A DNA stretch of 64,000 nt from Siphonodentalium dalli (taxonomy: Eukaryota; Mollusca; Scaphopoda; Gadilida; Siphonodentaliidae), in NCBI GenBank assembly GCA_032622095.1, contig CP136061.1, positions 167,465,107 through 167,529,106 on the forward strand. The letters are read 5' to 3'. The notes under the pieces are model-generated. The model saw only the letters and a list, made by a program, of their open reading frames with translations, searched no databases and was not told the DNA's origin. This document shows positions 1-11,139 of this stretch, piece after piece (within the stretch, counting starts at the first letter, position 1; the number at the start of each line of letters is the position of its first letter). The position numbers and the translations under genes are program-made.

Positions 1-243
1 GCTAACTCGCCCCAATCGACATGTGCCAACTCGGAATAAAAGGCCAGCTCGGAATAAAAGATGTATACGGGGTGTTATATGGCGTTTGGTCCGTTGTTTC
101 TCAATGAATATTATTGAAATTTGGTGTATATGTCCGGGCTGTGACATGGAATACAACAACGTTTGAATTGTTTTTAAATTTACAAATTTGTTAATTTTAT
201 TCATTTTTTTTTCGTTCTGAAACACACTATTGTATATAATATA
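1..243. other. AT-rich DNA, no gene seen
   Basis: No convincing coding or RNA gene. A short direct duplication of an AACTCGGAATAAAAG-like phrase is present in the first 60 bases; otherwise low-complexity AT-rich sequence. Confidence 0.6.
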
Positions 244-542
244 ATAACGAACACGAGACATACATAATTTATAAACTGTTAACAAAAGATATCAAATTCA
301 ATACATGACAAAGATGACTCAGTGGAGTTTATAAAGTGAACATAAAAACATTGAGGTAAGAATCTTTTTAAGGAATGCAACTTTATTTAATGATAATAAA
401 CACATAAATTAAAATAACAAACATGAGACATACATGATTTATAAACTGTTAACAAAAGATATCAAACTCAATACATGACAAAGATGACTCAGTGAAGTTT
501 ATAAAGTGAACATAAAAATATTAAGGTAAGAATCTTTTTAAG
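244..542. repeat. Two direct copies of a ~130-bp segment, period 170 bp
   Basis: Copy 1 starts about 244 and copy 2 about 414. Both run from an ATAAC-AACA-GAGACATACAT phrase to AATCTTTTTAAG, with only scattered substitutions. The ~40 bp between them is AT-rich and unrelated. It looks like an old tandem duplication rather than a named element. Confidence 0.8.
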
Positions 543-1594
543 CATTACTAAACCGTTTAGCGCAGTCCACTTCACTCATCCGATCATCACCAAACTTCAT
601 ATTTATCTTGATATTGATCTATCAGATGAGAGCTATCAAATATATTTTTTAATTTTATAGGAAAAAATGGTCGCCAGCGGCCATATTGCATTTACGTTAT
701 ATGTTATTGCGTCATGTCGATATCTAGTATTACTTAGAAATTTCACCTTTCCAGATTCATAATTGCTCCATTGACTGTAACAGATGGAATTATTCCCCTC
801 TTCGGATAGAGTGTCACTGAAACTTTATTTTGTCAGACTGTCTGTATAGTCACTGATTATATATGGCAATAATCTGTAATAAGATGTAGCACTAATTTAT
901 TTTATATTTACATGCAGTGCTGTTTTTATACAACAAATCTACCCCCCCCCCAGATCATCATGTGATCGACCATACATCGCGCGAGGACCTGGTTGAATTA
1001 AGGGGGGTTTTTATGGATAACTTCTGTCCTCAAGCTAGATTATACTTATGACATTTAATGGCATGTTTCTAACGTGGAGGTTAGATATGCTTGAGACACC
1101 ACCACTCTTCAATTCACACCAAGTTATCAGCTGTCATATTCGGATATTAGAACCCATAGCCATGATATACGGTTTATTTTGTGTATACTAGTAATATTGT
1201 TATTTATATACCAGTACTGTGTATAACAATGCATATAAATTAATCCATGTATACATGTATATTGATTCAACGGATTCAGTGGTTTTGTCCATCAGTCTAT
1301 CAAATTTGCGGGGAAAACATGGCCACAAGCAGTACACCCTGCTAAATTTCGAATTTGAATCAATTGGCGCACCCTGCAGCCAGCTTTTATTGGAGAACTT
1401 TTCCCCATGTGGATATTTGTGATCCATATTTTGTTCTCAAACTGCCAGCGGTGATCTTGAATTTTACTATTTTTATGGCTAAATAATTTCATGTCGAAAT
1501 AATTGACGGATTTCTTCAGTTCTGTTCACACAAAAATTACAGAAGATAGCACTGATAACACAGACGTACCAGCAAACAAGATTGCAATTAAATA
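543..1594. other. Intergenic DNA, no gene seen
   Basis: AT-rich sequence with a short poly-C run near 943-952. Small ORFs on both strands around 1200-1490 overlap each other in opposite frames and show no domain or splice context, so I do not call them. Confidence 0.55.
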
Positions 1595-1673
1595 TGAATT
1601 AATTGCGCTTCAGCGCAATTGAATTGCGCTTCAGCTCAATTATTAATAAATGTGAATTTGGCCTCCCATATAT
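1595..1673. repeat. Palindromic GCGCTTCAGCGC-type repeat with conserved tail
   Basis: Contains two AATTGCGCTTCAG(C/T)-type palindromes followed by a tail like AAATGTGAATTTGGCCTCCC. The same palindrome-plus-tail combination recurs near 42530-42600, 43560-43770, 57230-57320 (inverted) and 58770-58915, so this is a dispersed short repeat family. Confidence 0.6.
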
Positions 1674-2855
1674 GGTAAGCAATTCTGCAAAACTACAAGT
1701 ATTTGTCTATATCGAAACACGAATTTAGACGCTGAAGTAGCGATACTAATGCAAACAATATCAGCTGTTTCCGTTAGCAAATGTTTTGGTCGAAAATTTC
1801 CTACTTGCGCCTAAAGAATAGTGCATACCCAATTGTTAAATATTACACCCAGAAACCCAATTAACAAATAACAACTGAATACGTGATAAAACGGGATCAT
1901 GTGTTCTTCTTTAGAACTTATCGCAGTAATGAACTATTTTCAATTTTCTGCGGAATTTCGCGTAGTTCCATTGATAATACACGCGCCAATAATTGTTTAC
2001 CTTTTTTAAAACAGAAGTATCTACAGTGAGATAACAATATCTAAGCAACGTTTGGAAAGTGTTACCCATGCCCAGGTCCTGGCGAAAGGGAGCGCATCGT
2101 ATGTCATTTAAAATTACGGTTATTTCATATGGAAACATATAACAAAAACACTTGTCCCCACACCCGGTTGTAACTAGCAATCTGATTGACAACAACGTCA
2201 CGTTTAAATCATGCACCATGTCCTCCGTAACTCTTGGCAGTGGGGGTGTAAGAGCACGTGAAACATCGGGGTTATATGAATGACCCTTGAACTAGCAGTT
2301 TCACCAATCGTGACGTTGTTCTAGCACGATGAGCTTGACGTCACCTAACACAGGATCGATAGGTCTGCTACTGAGTTATTCTTATTGGTGCTGATTGGTG
2401 TGAATTTATCTGATAACCTATGAAAAGCACACCACATGGTAGCTATTGGTGTGGGGACAAAACCGTTATCTCCGCGAACATCGTGGGATACATGGAGATT
2501 TAATACCCGGATGTCTCTTTTTGTAACCCCTTGGCTCCGCCTCGGGGTTCAAAATCGAGAACCAGGTATTAAATATCCATGCATGTACCCCCGATATTGC
2601 AGAAGATAACTATAATATTACCACTGTCGCTCATATGTAATATGGCAATGTAATTTCATTCCCCACTAGCTAGTGTATGGCCAACATTGCTCGAGAATAT
2701 TTAACTGTGGCTTTTGTCCCATTAATTCGGAGAATTTACTACCTATATTTGGAAATTTCAGCTGACATATTTAGATATAACAATGCATGTTCGTAAATAA
2801 CACGCACAATAAGAACGCGACTGCACCTCGGCATGTCACTTCTAGGTGAGGTTTT
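1674..2855. other. Intergenic DNA, no gene seen
   Basis: No supported gene. The 1911-2219 minus ORF lacks domain, splice or composition support. Confidence 0.5.
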
Positions 2856-2940
2856 GATGCGTCCGAACCTGAACGAAAATTGTCCGAACCTGAACGAAAT
2901 TTGTCCAAACCCGAACGAAAATTGTGTCTGAACCCGGGGG
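2856..2940. repeat. Short tandem repeat, ~20-bp unit, about four copies
   Basis: A GTCCGAACCTGAACGAAAAT-like unit is repeated about four times with small changes and ends in a run of G. It reads as a proline/arginine-rich ORF on one strand and a Ser/Glu one on the other, which is a by-product of the repeat. Confidence 0.65.
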
Positions 2941-2984
2941 GGGGCGGGGGTCGCACAAAAGTTTTATCATACAGGGCCGGGGTG

Positions 2985-3345
2985 GTGGGTTCGAAGAGGC
3001 CCGAAAAAATGAGTTTGTGCAAATTTTTTTCTATTCACATTTTTGCCCTTGTTTTAAGTTGTTCAAATATATTCATTAATAATTGTGTTCTGAGGCAGGT
3101 TATGGCTTTACAGACACTTAGGAACAGGGTAGGTATAAGATATAAGTAATACAGGTGAGATCTTCCAAAAACATACCTATACCGGGCGGGGTGGGTGCAT
3201 CTCAGAGGCCTGAAAAAAATTGTTTGTGCAAATTTTTTTCAACCCACATTATGGACATTGTTTTAAGTTGTTTTCACTAATAAATGTGTTCTAACATAGA
3301 TTATGACCTTAACCAACACTTAAGAACATATGTAGGTATAAGATA
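2985..3345. repeat. Two diverged direct copies of a ~155-bp segment
   Basis: The segment at about 2990-3145 recurs at about 3190-3345. Both contain GTTTGTGCAAATTTTTTTC, a TTGTTTTAAGTTGTT phrase and a terminal TAGGTATAAGATA. The second copy runs directly into the GTAC-rich repeat that follows. Confidence 0.6.
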
Positions 3346-3367
3346 AAGCACTCTCTGCCCATATAAA

Positions 3368-3945
3368 AAAAAACCCGGGGTACATACCCCGGTATACCTG
3401 GGTATACCGTGGTTTACCAGGGTTGTACCCTGGTATATTCCCAGTTGTACCATGGTACAACCCTGTCTGTCCACGGGTACAACCATGGTTGTACCCCGGT
3501 GCAATCTTGACACAAAGCATAAAGTTACAAATTATTGGCTAATCAGCCTATGTGAAGATTTTTGAGGGACCTTCTAACTACATGACATAGTGCGAAGCTG
3601 AAAACCTCACAATACTTCAGGGGTTGCAGATTTTTTTCGCACCTTGGTATACCCCGGTGTGATAAATCACTTTTATGGAAATGGTGTTCAAGCTGCTGGA
3701 GAGACAATTCTGAGCTATAGCTCTGTTTAGAATGGTCAGGTTTTTCAGACTACCCTCTCCCCTATACATATATTGCACCACAATGCCATGTTCTTTGATC
3801 CAAGTAGTATGTGACATAATTTCCCATATTAAAAAAAGCCTGGGGTACATACCCCGGTATACCCGGGTATACCATGGTGTACCCCGGTAGCCATGTCTAT
3901 CCTCAGATACAACCCTGGTTGTACCCAGGTACAATCTTGACACAA
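3368..3945. repeat. Two patches of GTAC-rich imperfect palindromes (3368-3515 and 3838-3945)
   Basis: Both patches are made of GGTATACC, GGTACAACC, GTACCATGGTAC and related palindromes and end near a shared CAATCTTGACACAAAGCAT phrase. They resemble the larger array at 7326-7836. The opposite-strand ORFs here (Gly/Tyr/Thr-rich) are repeat translations. Confidence 0.65.
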
Positions 3946-4460
3946 AGCATTGAGTTACACATGTTTGATGCTTAAATTCGGGGCATATAATACTGACCAC
4001 CTGTGAATGGGAAGGTACAGTGGAAAATTCTACAACACAGCTGCCTCTTTATACCACCTGCTTATACTGGGGCCAATGCAATGCTACAGGTGGTATCAAT
4101 TTCAACAATCCACATACTTTGCAATTTTATTGTATCACTGCTGATAAGGCTACTCTGTCTGCCATTTAGCATTGGGTAGAGAGGAAGAGAGAGAGTTGCA
4201 TTGATTAAATTTAATTAGACCAACATGTCTGGAATCTCAAATCTGTGTTAATGTCATGCTGGAACACCATTCATTTGATGTTTTTGTGGCTATGTGAGAG
4301 TTTCTGATCACCATTTTTTTTCTGAATTCCGATGAAAAACACAAGTTGTTGTAAGAAATGTTATATTGTGTACAGGACATTAAAATTCTGTGTGAGATAT
4401 CTTGAAGAATTCAACATTGACGTCATCGACCACGGGTGAATTTATGAAAGTGGTTATATA
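3946..4460. other. No gene seen
   Basis: AT-rich sequence with a purine stretch (GAGAGGAAGAGAGAGAG) near 4178. Nothing coding that I can support. Confidence 0.5.
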
Positions 4461-4597
4461 GAATTCTAACACATCTACTAATGTACATGTACAACATTCA
4501 TCAACCGACAGTGTCAGCACTCAAGAACAGCACAGCAGTGCAGAATCTGTTGAATCGCCAACAGTGTCCGACACATCTTCCAGTGAATCTTTTAATG
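4461..4597 (+). CDS. Candidate Ser/Thr/Glu-rich internal exon (partial gene)
   Basis: The plus strand is open from about 4461 and codes for a Ser/Thr/Glu-rich stretch including STDSVSTQEQHSSAE and then ESPTVSDTSSSESFN. It ends at a strong splice donor, AAT|GTGAGT at 4597/4598. The composition is low complexity, typical of disordered regions in nuclear or signalling proteins. The upstream AG (ATATAG at 4460) lacks a good pyrimidine tract, so the 5' boundary is uncertain. No neighbouring exon was recognised in the window. Function unknown; it could be a chance open stretch next to a chance donor. Confidence 0.3.
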
Positions 4598-6085
4598 TGA
4601 GTTTGCTTCTAATATTTTATCAAAAAAAATTATTTATATCAAATTTATTACATTCGTGATCACGAAAAATAAAGATTTGTCGCAGTCACGGATGGCATAA
4701 TTTTCGGTTCCCTCTCATACTAGTGTTACACCTTTTAATTCCCACCAATCACTCAAATTTAACACTTTCTTATGTAAATAAAAGCCAATTACTGTAACGT
4801 TTTTGGCTTTTGTTTCCATAACAAAGCGTACTAACTTGACAATAACATACTATTTATGCGATATTTATGATTGTTATCAGAAAAAAATTTGTATTTAATA
4901 TAACATTCTTTCTGTTTATGTTGGTGTTTACGGATGTGAAAAGTTTAACAGTAATGCCCACAGCTAACACTTACTGCATGAGCATTTAAATCACGATGAA
5001 TCCTGAATTTAAAGCAATTAAAAGCAAAATTTCAAACAGAAATGTCACATTCACAACAGTAAGCACCTTAATAAGAAATCACAGCAATTTGTGTGAATGC
5101 CATTCTATTAGACTTAATAATGCTTATTAATGTTGAACCATAATGAATCAACCAAGCAAGCATTGGTTCAATCACAACTTAGGGTTATATGCCATACATA
5201 ATCAGCGCGTAAATAGTATATTGTCGCCAAGACGTACGCTGACCAGTGTACTTAAACAAGAGACTGTGCGTGTTACAGAAGTTGTGTAACAGAAGTTTTG
5301 CTTCTATTTACATAACGCAGCGCAAATCTATTGGTTAATCGCACCAAAATGATATAAACGCTCTTTATTATTTCCATATCATGATAACAGAAACAAATAA
5401 CGCTCTTTATGTTTACCATACCCAGATCTGAATACAAGCCAGGGAAAGTAACTTTTTATGCTTTTGTTTACATAACAAAGGGGAAAAGTTAACAATAACT
5501 TACTGTTTATGCCATATTTCTGATTAACATAAGAACAAGGTCTGTCTATATCTTACTATTCCTTCTGCTTGTGGCGGTTTTGACGGGGATGAATATTTTA
5601 ACAGCATACCCACCACAAGGCCCCCCCCCGTATCTTTAATGTGCAATATATTCAAACTCTTTTCATCACTAAAATAAATGTTTTGAGTAAAAAGCTTATG
5701 GGAATAAATTGATCAATAAATGTGAATTTACCCTTGTTTATTGCCAGATTTAAACGGACAGTAAGAATTATCTAGAATCCAACTCAATTAAATGTTTAAA
5801 TTGAAATGTTATTCTCTTGTAGATGTAATAAAGTTGCAATTCCCATTGGAGAACATATGGCCGACATAAGAATATATATCAGAGAAAAGCTGAAGAACAA
5901 TAATAAGCTGACGAAAAGACGACAGCAGACATAGAAAGACAGACTGGCAAAAGCAGAGAGAGAGAGAGGAATTGCCACAATAATTTAAAGTTCCACAATC
6001 CGTCTAAACACCCCTTAATTACAATTTCTCTGGCAATGTGGAAAAAAATTATTTGATTTGAGTTGATGAGCAAATTTTCAAAATG
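4598..6085. other. No gene seen
   Basis: AT-rich intergenic or intronic sequence with an unremarkable poly-C run near 5620. No repeat or ORF that I can support. Confidence 0.5.
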
Positions 6086-6355
6086 TGTTATTTATGATCA
6101 CCACCTCAAATATTTGGCGGCCTAGAAAGAATTCTACTGACTTCTTCCAGAACTATTAAAGACATGCCTGAAATGGCATCCGCGTATATCTACTGGAAAA
6201 AGTGAACAGAATTTTTTCTAGGCTGCCAAATATTCGGGGTGGAGAAAAATAACTATCAGCTTTGATGGTTGGGTTCCTTGACTCGATTCAAATATCGTTT
6301 AACCCTGAAGAAATAGTAAGTTAGAGGTGTTTAATCAGATTGTGTATCTTTAAAT
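6086..6355. repeat. Small hairpin element beside the right half of a TTAA MITE
   Basis: An inverted repeat pairs 6095-6135 (CAAATATTTGGCGGCCTAGA) with 6208-6250 (TCTAGGCTGCCAAATATTCG). Right after it, 6255-6350 matches the right part of the TTAA MITE family seen intact at 30207-30675: a TTTGATGG-GGTTCCTTGACTCGA block, an AAGAAATAGTAA block and a terminal GTGTATCTTTAA. The copy appears interrupted or truncated on the left. Confidence 0.5.
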
Positions 6356-6869
6356 ATTTTATATTTGTTATAATCACTATTAATATTTTGAAAAAAGCCT
6401 TACTACCCAAATTCCGTGTCAGTTTGTCTTTCAGGGGTTCAATCATACATCACCACCCTGCAATGCCTGCACGAGCAAAAGCAATGGATAGGTTTAATTC
6501 ATACTTTGTTTACTTTAATTCAACATGAATTAAATAACTAGTTTAAAAGATTATACTACTATATGTTCCACAAAATACCATATACATTCAAAGACTAGCC
6601 TTGATTCAACCATACTTATATTAGTTTTAAAAATAATTATGATTGTTGATCATTTTTCATTTCGAGTGACTGTCAGAATACACCTTTGATGCTTGGACTG
6701 CCAAAAATTTAATGCCCCTTTAATTTTCACCCAGTTCGACAATATCCAATGTACTAGTATTCCGATAAATATTATGAGCCTTTGAATAGCTCTTGAAATT
6801 TGTGTTCATACATTTTGTCACAGATTTGATAGAGATTAGTAGATAAATGTATAGAATGCCGCATATATA

Positions 6870-7195
6870 TTGAAGAAAAATATAGAAATAAAATATTTCA
6901 GTTGTCTTTGTGTCCTGGCACTTGTATTCTGAACACCGAACAAAAAAATTCGAGTTAACTGCTATAATACTGCTATAATAAAGATTTTATCGAATGGTAC
7001 TGTTTGCAGTGGTTTATGGGATGGGTTTGCATGTGTTGCAACCAATCCGACCACCACTGCAAACAGTACCATTCGATAGAATCTGTATTATAGCAGTTAA
7101 CTCGAAAAATGTTGTTCGCCGTTCAGAATATATAAGTGTCATGGAACAAATACAACTGAAATATTTTATTTCCATATGTTTCTTCAATATATATG
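6870..7195. repeat. ~320-bp near-palindrome (hairpin element)
   Basis: The arm 6870-7015 is the reverse complement of 7052-7195. They share AACTGCTATAAT, TCGAATGGTACTGTTTGCAG and the outer CATATATATTGAAGAAA. The loop is about 36 bp. Two small indels separate the arms. It is likely a foldback MITE; no clear target duplication was found. Confidence 0.75.
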
Positions 7196-7325
7196 CAGCA
7201 ATCTATACCTATATTTCTTTACCCACTGCAACCAGTATTCTTACCCATTGCAGAGGACCGGTTCACAGGGGGTGCTAATTTAGGGCAGAAATATATATGG
7301 ATAAAGTGCATATGCATTGTATATA

Positions 7326-7836
7326 CACACCGTGGTATACCACGGTACATTATAGTACTGGTACCCCGGGATATTCGACAAACACCCCGGTACCAGTAGT
7401 ACCTGGATATACCGCGGTGCTAGTACCTGGATATACGACGGTACTAGTATCTGGGTATACCGCGGTACTGGTACCCCGGGATATTGGACAAACACCGTGG
7501 TACTAGTACCTGGGTATACCGCGGTGCTACCACCTGTGTATACCGTGGTACTAGTACCTGGGTATACCGCGGTGCTATCACCTGGGTATACCGCGGTACT
7601 GGTACCCCGGGATATTGGACAAACACCCCGGTACTAGCACCTGAGTATACCGCGGTACTAGTACCTGGGTATACCGCGGTAATGGTACCGCGGTATACCC
7701 AGGTGGTAGCACCTCGGTAAACCCAGGTACTAGTACCGCGGTATACCCAGGTCCCACTAGTACCGGGGTGTTTGTCCAATATCCCGGGGGTACCAGTACC
7801 ACGGTACTTTGCACCCAGGTTGTACCCTGGTTTTTT
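7326..7836. repeat. Palindromic minisatellite (GTATACCGCGGTAC / GTACTAGTAC)
   Basis: About 500 bp built from a ~24-bp unit in both orientations, combining GGTATACCGCGGTA, CTAGTACCTGG and a longer insert with CCCCGGGATATTGGACAAACACC. The array is largely self-complementary around its centre near 7690. It is highly enriched in GTAC, CCGCGG and CTAG palindromes. All ORFs called here on both strands are repeat translations. Confidence 0.85.
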
Positions 7837-8064
7837 TTAATATGGGCATGGTGCCAAATAAAAGTGATGACTGAATAGGAGTGCTGGTTTACATTTCACC
7901 TCAAATTAATATTGAATAGCGCCTGATAGTGCTGGCATTTTCACTCTGGCATGTCTAATGACCAAATAATACTAGTGCTGCAGAGTGCTGGCTAACAAAA
8001 TACCTCAAATTAAAAAATAAACATGCCAGCCTGTTTATTTGGCTCCAAAGAGCGATACTTATAT
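7837..8064. other. Spacer, no gene seen
   Basis: A diverged duplication (AGTGCTGG near 7880 and 7985, each with TACCTCAAATTAA-like sequence) and nothing coding. Confidence 0.45.
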
Positions 8065-10560
8065 ACTATACTAGAAGGTGACCCGACTTCGTCCGGGCTT
8101 TGGCCTTGAATTGTCTATTTTGAAGGCCAAGGTCAAGTGGGGTCACGATTTGACCCGTCCAAAACATTGCCCGAACAAAAGTACCCGACAAAAGTACCCG
8201 TCGACATCCATCCGGTTTTACCAGATTTGACCTTGAATTGATCATTTTTAAGGTCAAGGTCAGGTCGGGGTCACGATTTGACCCGCCCAAAACACCCATT
8301 GGACAAAAGTAACCCTATGTATAAAATTTCGTCAAAATACCATCAAAATTGGCGATTTGACCTTGAATTGACCCGATTTCAATGTCAAGGTCACGTCGCA
8401 CAGGCAAATTAATAGGCTTATGTCACCCCCGGCCGAAAATACCCCCACATACCAAGTTTCATCGAAATCGGAGAGGCCGTTTTCGAGTTCATCGATTACA
8501 CACACACAAACAGATCTTCCAAAATATATAATAGACTAGAAGGTGACCCGACTTCGTCCGGGCTTTGACCTTGAATTGACCATTTTGAAGGTCAAGGTCG
8601 GGTGGGGTCAAACACCAACACCCCAAAAATGGTGGAAATCGGCCCAGCGGATACCGGGAAATCGGCGCAGCGGATACCGAGATACCCTATGCATCAAATT
8701 TCGTCCGTAAAAATCCGCCAGATTAACCCGATTTGATTTCCACTCAAGTATATAAACGCGCCTCATATACACACGCTCATTAATTATCAAGTTTCAACGT
8801 AAAGATAAATTACCATCGGTGCCCGAGATATCGCCAAGACGTCTGAAACAGTCAAATGCATCGGCCGGTTAAGCGTTAACGTGATCTAACGTTATGACCT
8901 CTAACGACGTCATAGAAGTTACGCATTGTTTTTATCCTGATGGAAGATAGTACCACTTCTTCTTGATAATTGAGGCAGATAACTAAAACGGATACATACG
9001 CATTATATATCGTTGGAAAGAGGAAACACGAAAGATTCTCACAGTGTCATTATTATGACTGGCATTTTATTATTCGCGCTGTTTCGAATCGATTTGTAAG
9101 CACCGAACTCAAATGAAAGTCCCGTAACACAGCGTAAAAACAGATTTGACCTCGGCACGTGAAAAGTTGACCTCGGATCTGAAAATCAATAGGCCTATGT
9201 CACCCCCGGCCGAAAATACCCCCACATACCAAGTTTCATCGAAATCGGGTCGGCCGTTTTCGAGTTCATCGATTACACACAAACACACACACAAACAGAT
9301 CTTCCAAAAATATATAATAGACTAGAAGGTGACCCGACTTCGTCTGGGCTTTGACCTTGAATTGTCTATTTTGAAGGCCAAGGTCAAGTGGGGTCACGAT
9401 TTGACCCGTCCAAAACACTGCCCGAACAAAAGTACCCGACAAAAGTACCCGTCGACATCCATCCGGTTTTACCCGATTTGACCTTGAATTGATCATTTTG
9501 AAGGTCAAGGTCAGGTCGGGGTTACGATTTGACCCGTCCAAAACACCCAGTAGACAAAAGTTACCATATGTATAAAATTTCATCAAAATACCATCAAAAT
9601 TGGCGATTTGACCTTGAATTGACCCGATTTCAAAGTCAAGGTCAATTCGCACGGGCAAATTAATAGGTTTATGCCACTCCCCGGCCGAAAATACACCCAC
9701 ATACCAAGTTTCATCGAAATCCCGTGATATTCGGGCGTTTGACCTTGAAATGACCCGATTAAAAGGTCAAGGTCACGTCGCATGGGCAAATCAATAGGCC
9801 TATGTCACCCCCCGGTCGAAAATACCCCCACATACCAAGTTTCATCGAAATCGGGTCGGCCGTTTTCGAGTTCATCGATTACACACACACACAAACACAC
9901 ACACAAACAGATCTTCCAAAATATGTAATAGACTAGAAGGTGACCCGACTTCGTCCGGGCTTTGACCTTGAATTGTCTATTTTGAAGGCCAAGGTCAAGT
10001 GGTGTCACGATTTGAACCGTCCAAAACATTGCCCGAACAAAAGTACCTGACAAAAGTACCCGTCGACATCCACCCGGTTTTACCCGATTTGACCTTGAAT
10101 TTATAATTTTGAAGGTCAAGGTGAGGTCGGGGTCACGATTTGACCCGTCCAAAACACACAGTGGACAAAAGTAACCCTATGTATAAAATTTCGTCGAAAT
10201 CCCATCAAAATTGGCGATTTGACCTTGAATTGACGCGATTTCAAGGTCAAGGTCATGTCGCACGGGCAAATGAACATGCTTATGAGACTCCCCATACGAA
10301 AGTATCCCCACATACCAAGTTTCATCGAAATCCCGTGATATTCGGGCGTTTGACCTTGAAATTACCCAATTTCAAGGTCAAGGTCACGTCGCACGGGCAA
10401 ATTAATAGGCCCATGTCACCCCCCCCCCCCCCCCCCGGCCGAAAATTCTCCCACATACCAAGTTTCATCGACATCGGCTCGGCCGTTTTCGAGTTCATCG
10501 ATTACAGACAGACAGACACACACACACACAGATCTTCCAAAATATATAACAGACTAGCAG
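8065..10560. repeat. Tandem/nested copies of the 'AAGGTCA' repeat family
   Basis: Units begin with GACTAGAAGGTGACCCGACT (about 8068, 8533, 9321, 9931). They end with a CACA/GACA microsatellite followed by CAGATCTTCCAAAATATATA and ATAGACTAG (about 8520, 9310, 9925, 10555). Inside, blocks alternate TTGACCTTGAATTGA with AAGGTCAAGGTCA, plus CCAAGTTTCATCGAAATC. Unit lengths differ because internal blocks are gained or lost. Related pieces lie at 10655-10705, 11830-12120 and 47700-47880. It is unclear whether this is a MITE/Helitron-like family or a retroelement tail. The short ORFs are repeat translations. Confidence 0.85.
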
Positions 10561-10974
10561 GTTAGCCCGCCACTGGCGTGCTTGGTCAGAAACATGACAA
10601 TGTTTTATGTTTTGTTTGTGTTTTTCAATGAGTTAATATTGGGTTTTTCAATATTTTACCCGATTTGACCTTGAATTGATCATTTTCAAGGTCAAGGTCA
10701 TGTCGGTGTCACAATATATAATTTGTGGGTACCCGTTTGAAGGTTAAGACTGACCCGATGAAAAATTCCCCCGTTCCTAGGAACGACAGACATAAGAATG
10801 TTTCACACAATGCGACGTCGACGATCCCCGTGTGTTTTTACACTTATATACGAAGTTTGAGCTCACCTAGGGCGGAAAAACTTACCCGATACGCGTTCTT
10901 AGGAACACAACACGCTCCGCGTTCTTAGGAACACAACACGCTCATGTCTATACACGCCCAGACCCAGAAGAGGT
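10561..10974. repeat. Degenerate repeat module (TAGCCCGCCACTGGCG / AAGTTTGAGCTCA type)
   Basis: Starts with GACTAGCAGGTTAGCCCGCC, as do 14227, 15275 and 21632. It holds one TTGACCTTGAATTGATC/AAGGTCAAGGTCA pair, a TTCCTAGGAACGACAGACA block and an AAGTTTGAGCTCA block also found near 14710, 15190, 21190 and 22215. Confidence 0.7.
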
Positions 10975-11139
10975 ATGATTAACCTGCCCGTGGCCATTGA
11001 GCAGCCCCTGTCAGAGGTTGTCCACCCTTACGAGATGGTCAATAGTCCCCGCAAAGTTAATCCCGTCGTGAACCCTATCCTCGCAAAGAGCGGACAGTCA
11101 ATTAATCCCGTCGTGAACGCCATCACCAACGCGACGTAA
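10975..11139 (+). CDS. Short ORF inside a repeat module, 54 residues, unknown
   Basis: ATG at 10975 to TAA at 11137-11139. The protein begins MINLPVAIEQPLSEVVHPY and contains two near-copies of a SINPVVNAI / KVNPVVNPI phrase. It is GC-richer than its surroundings, and the frame stays open upstream for about 12 codons (YTPRPRRG before the Met). The end of the ORF matches, at lower identity, repeat pieces at 15700-15800 and 21245-21355 that have a CCCATCGTGAACCTCAA block followed by ACG(A)AGTAA. This may therefore be the best-preserved remnant of a small coding segment carried by the repeat. I do not recognise the protein. Confidence 0.3.
   Translation: MINLPVAIEQPLSEVVHPYEMVNSPRKVNPVVNPILAKSGQSINPVVNAITNAT

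Noticed and set aside
7444-7779. Tyr/Thr/Gly-rich ORFs such as WVYRGTSTWVYRG that look like a repeat protein
   Set aside because: They are the direct translation of a palindromic minisatellite, open in several frames on both strands.
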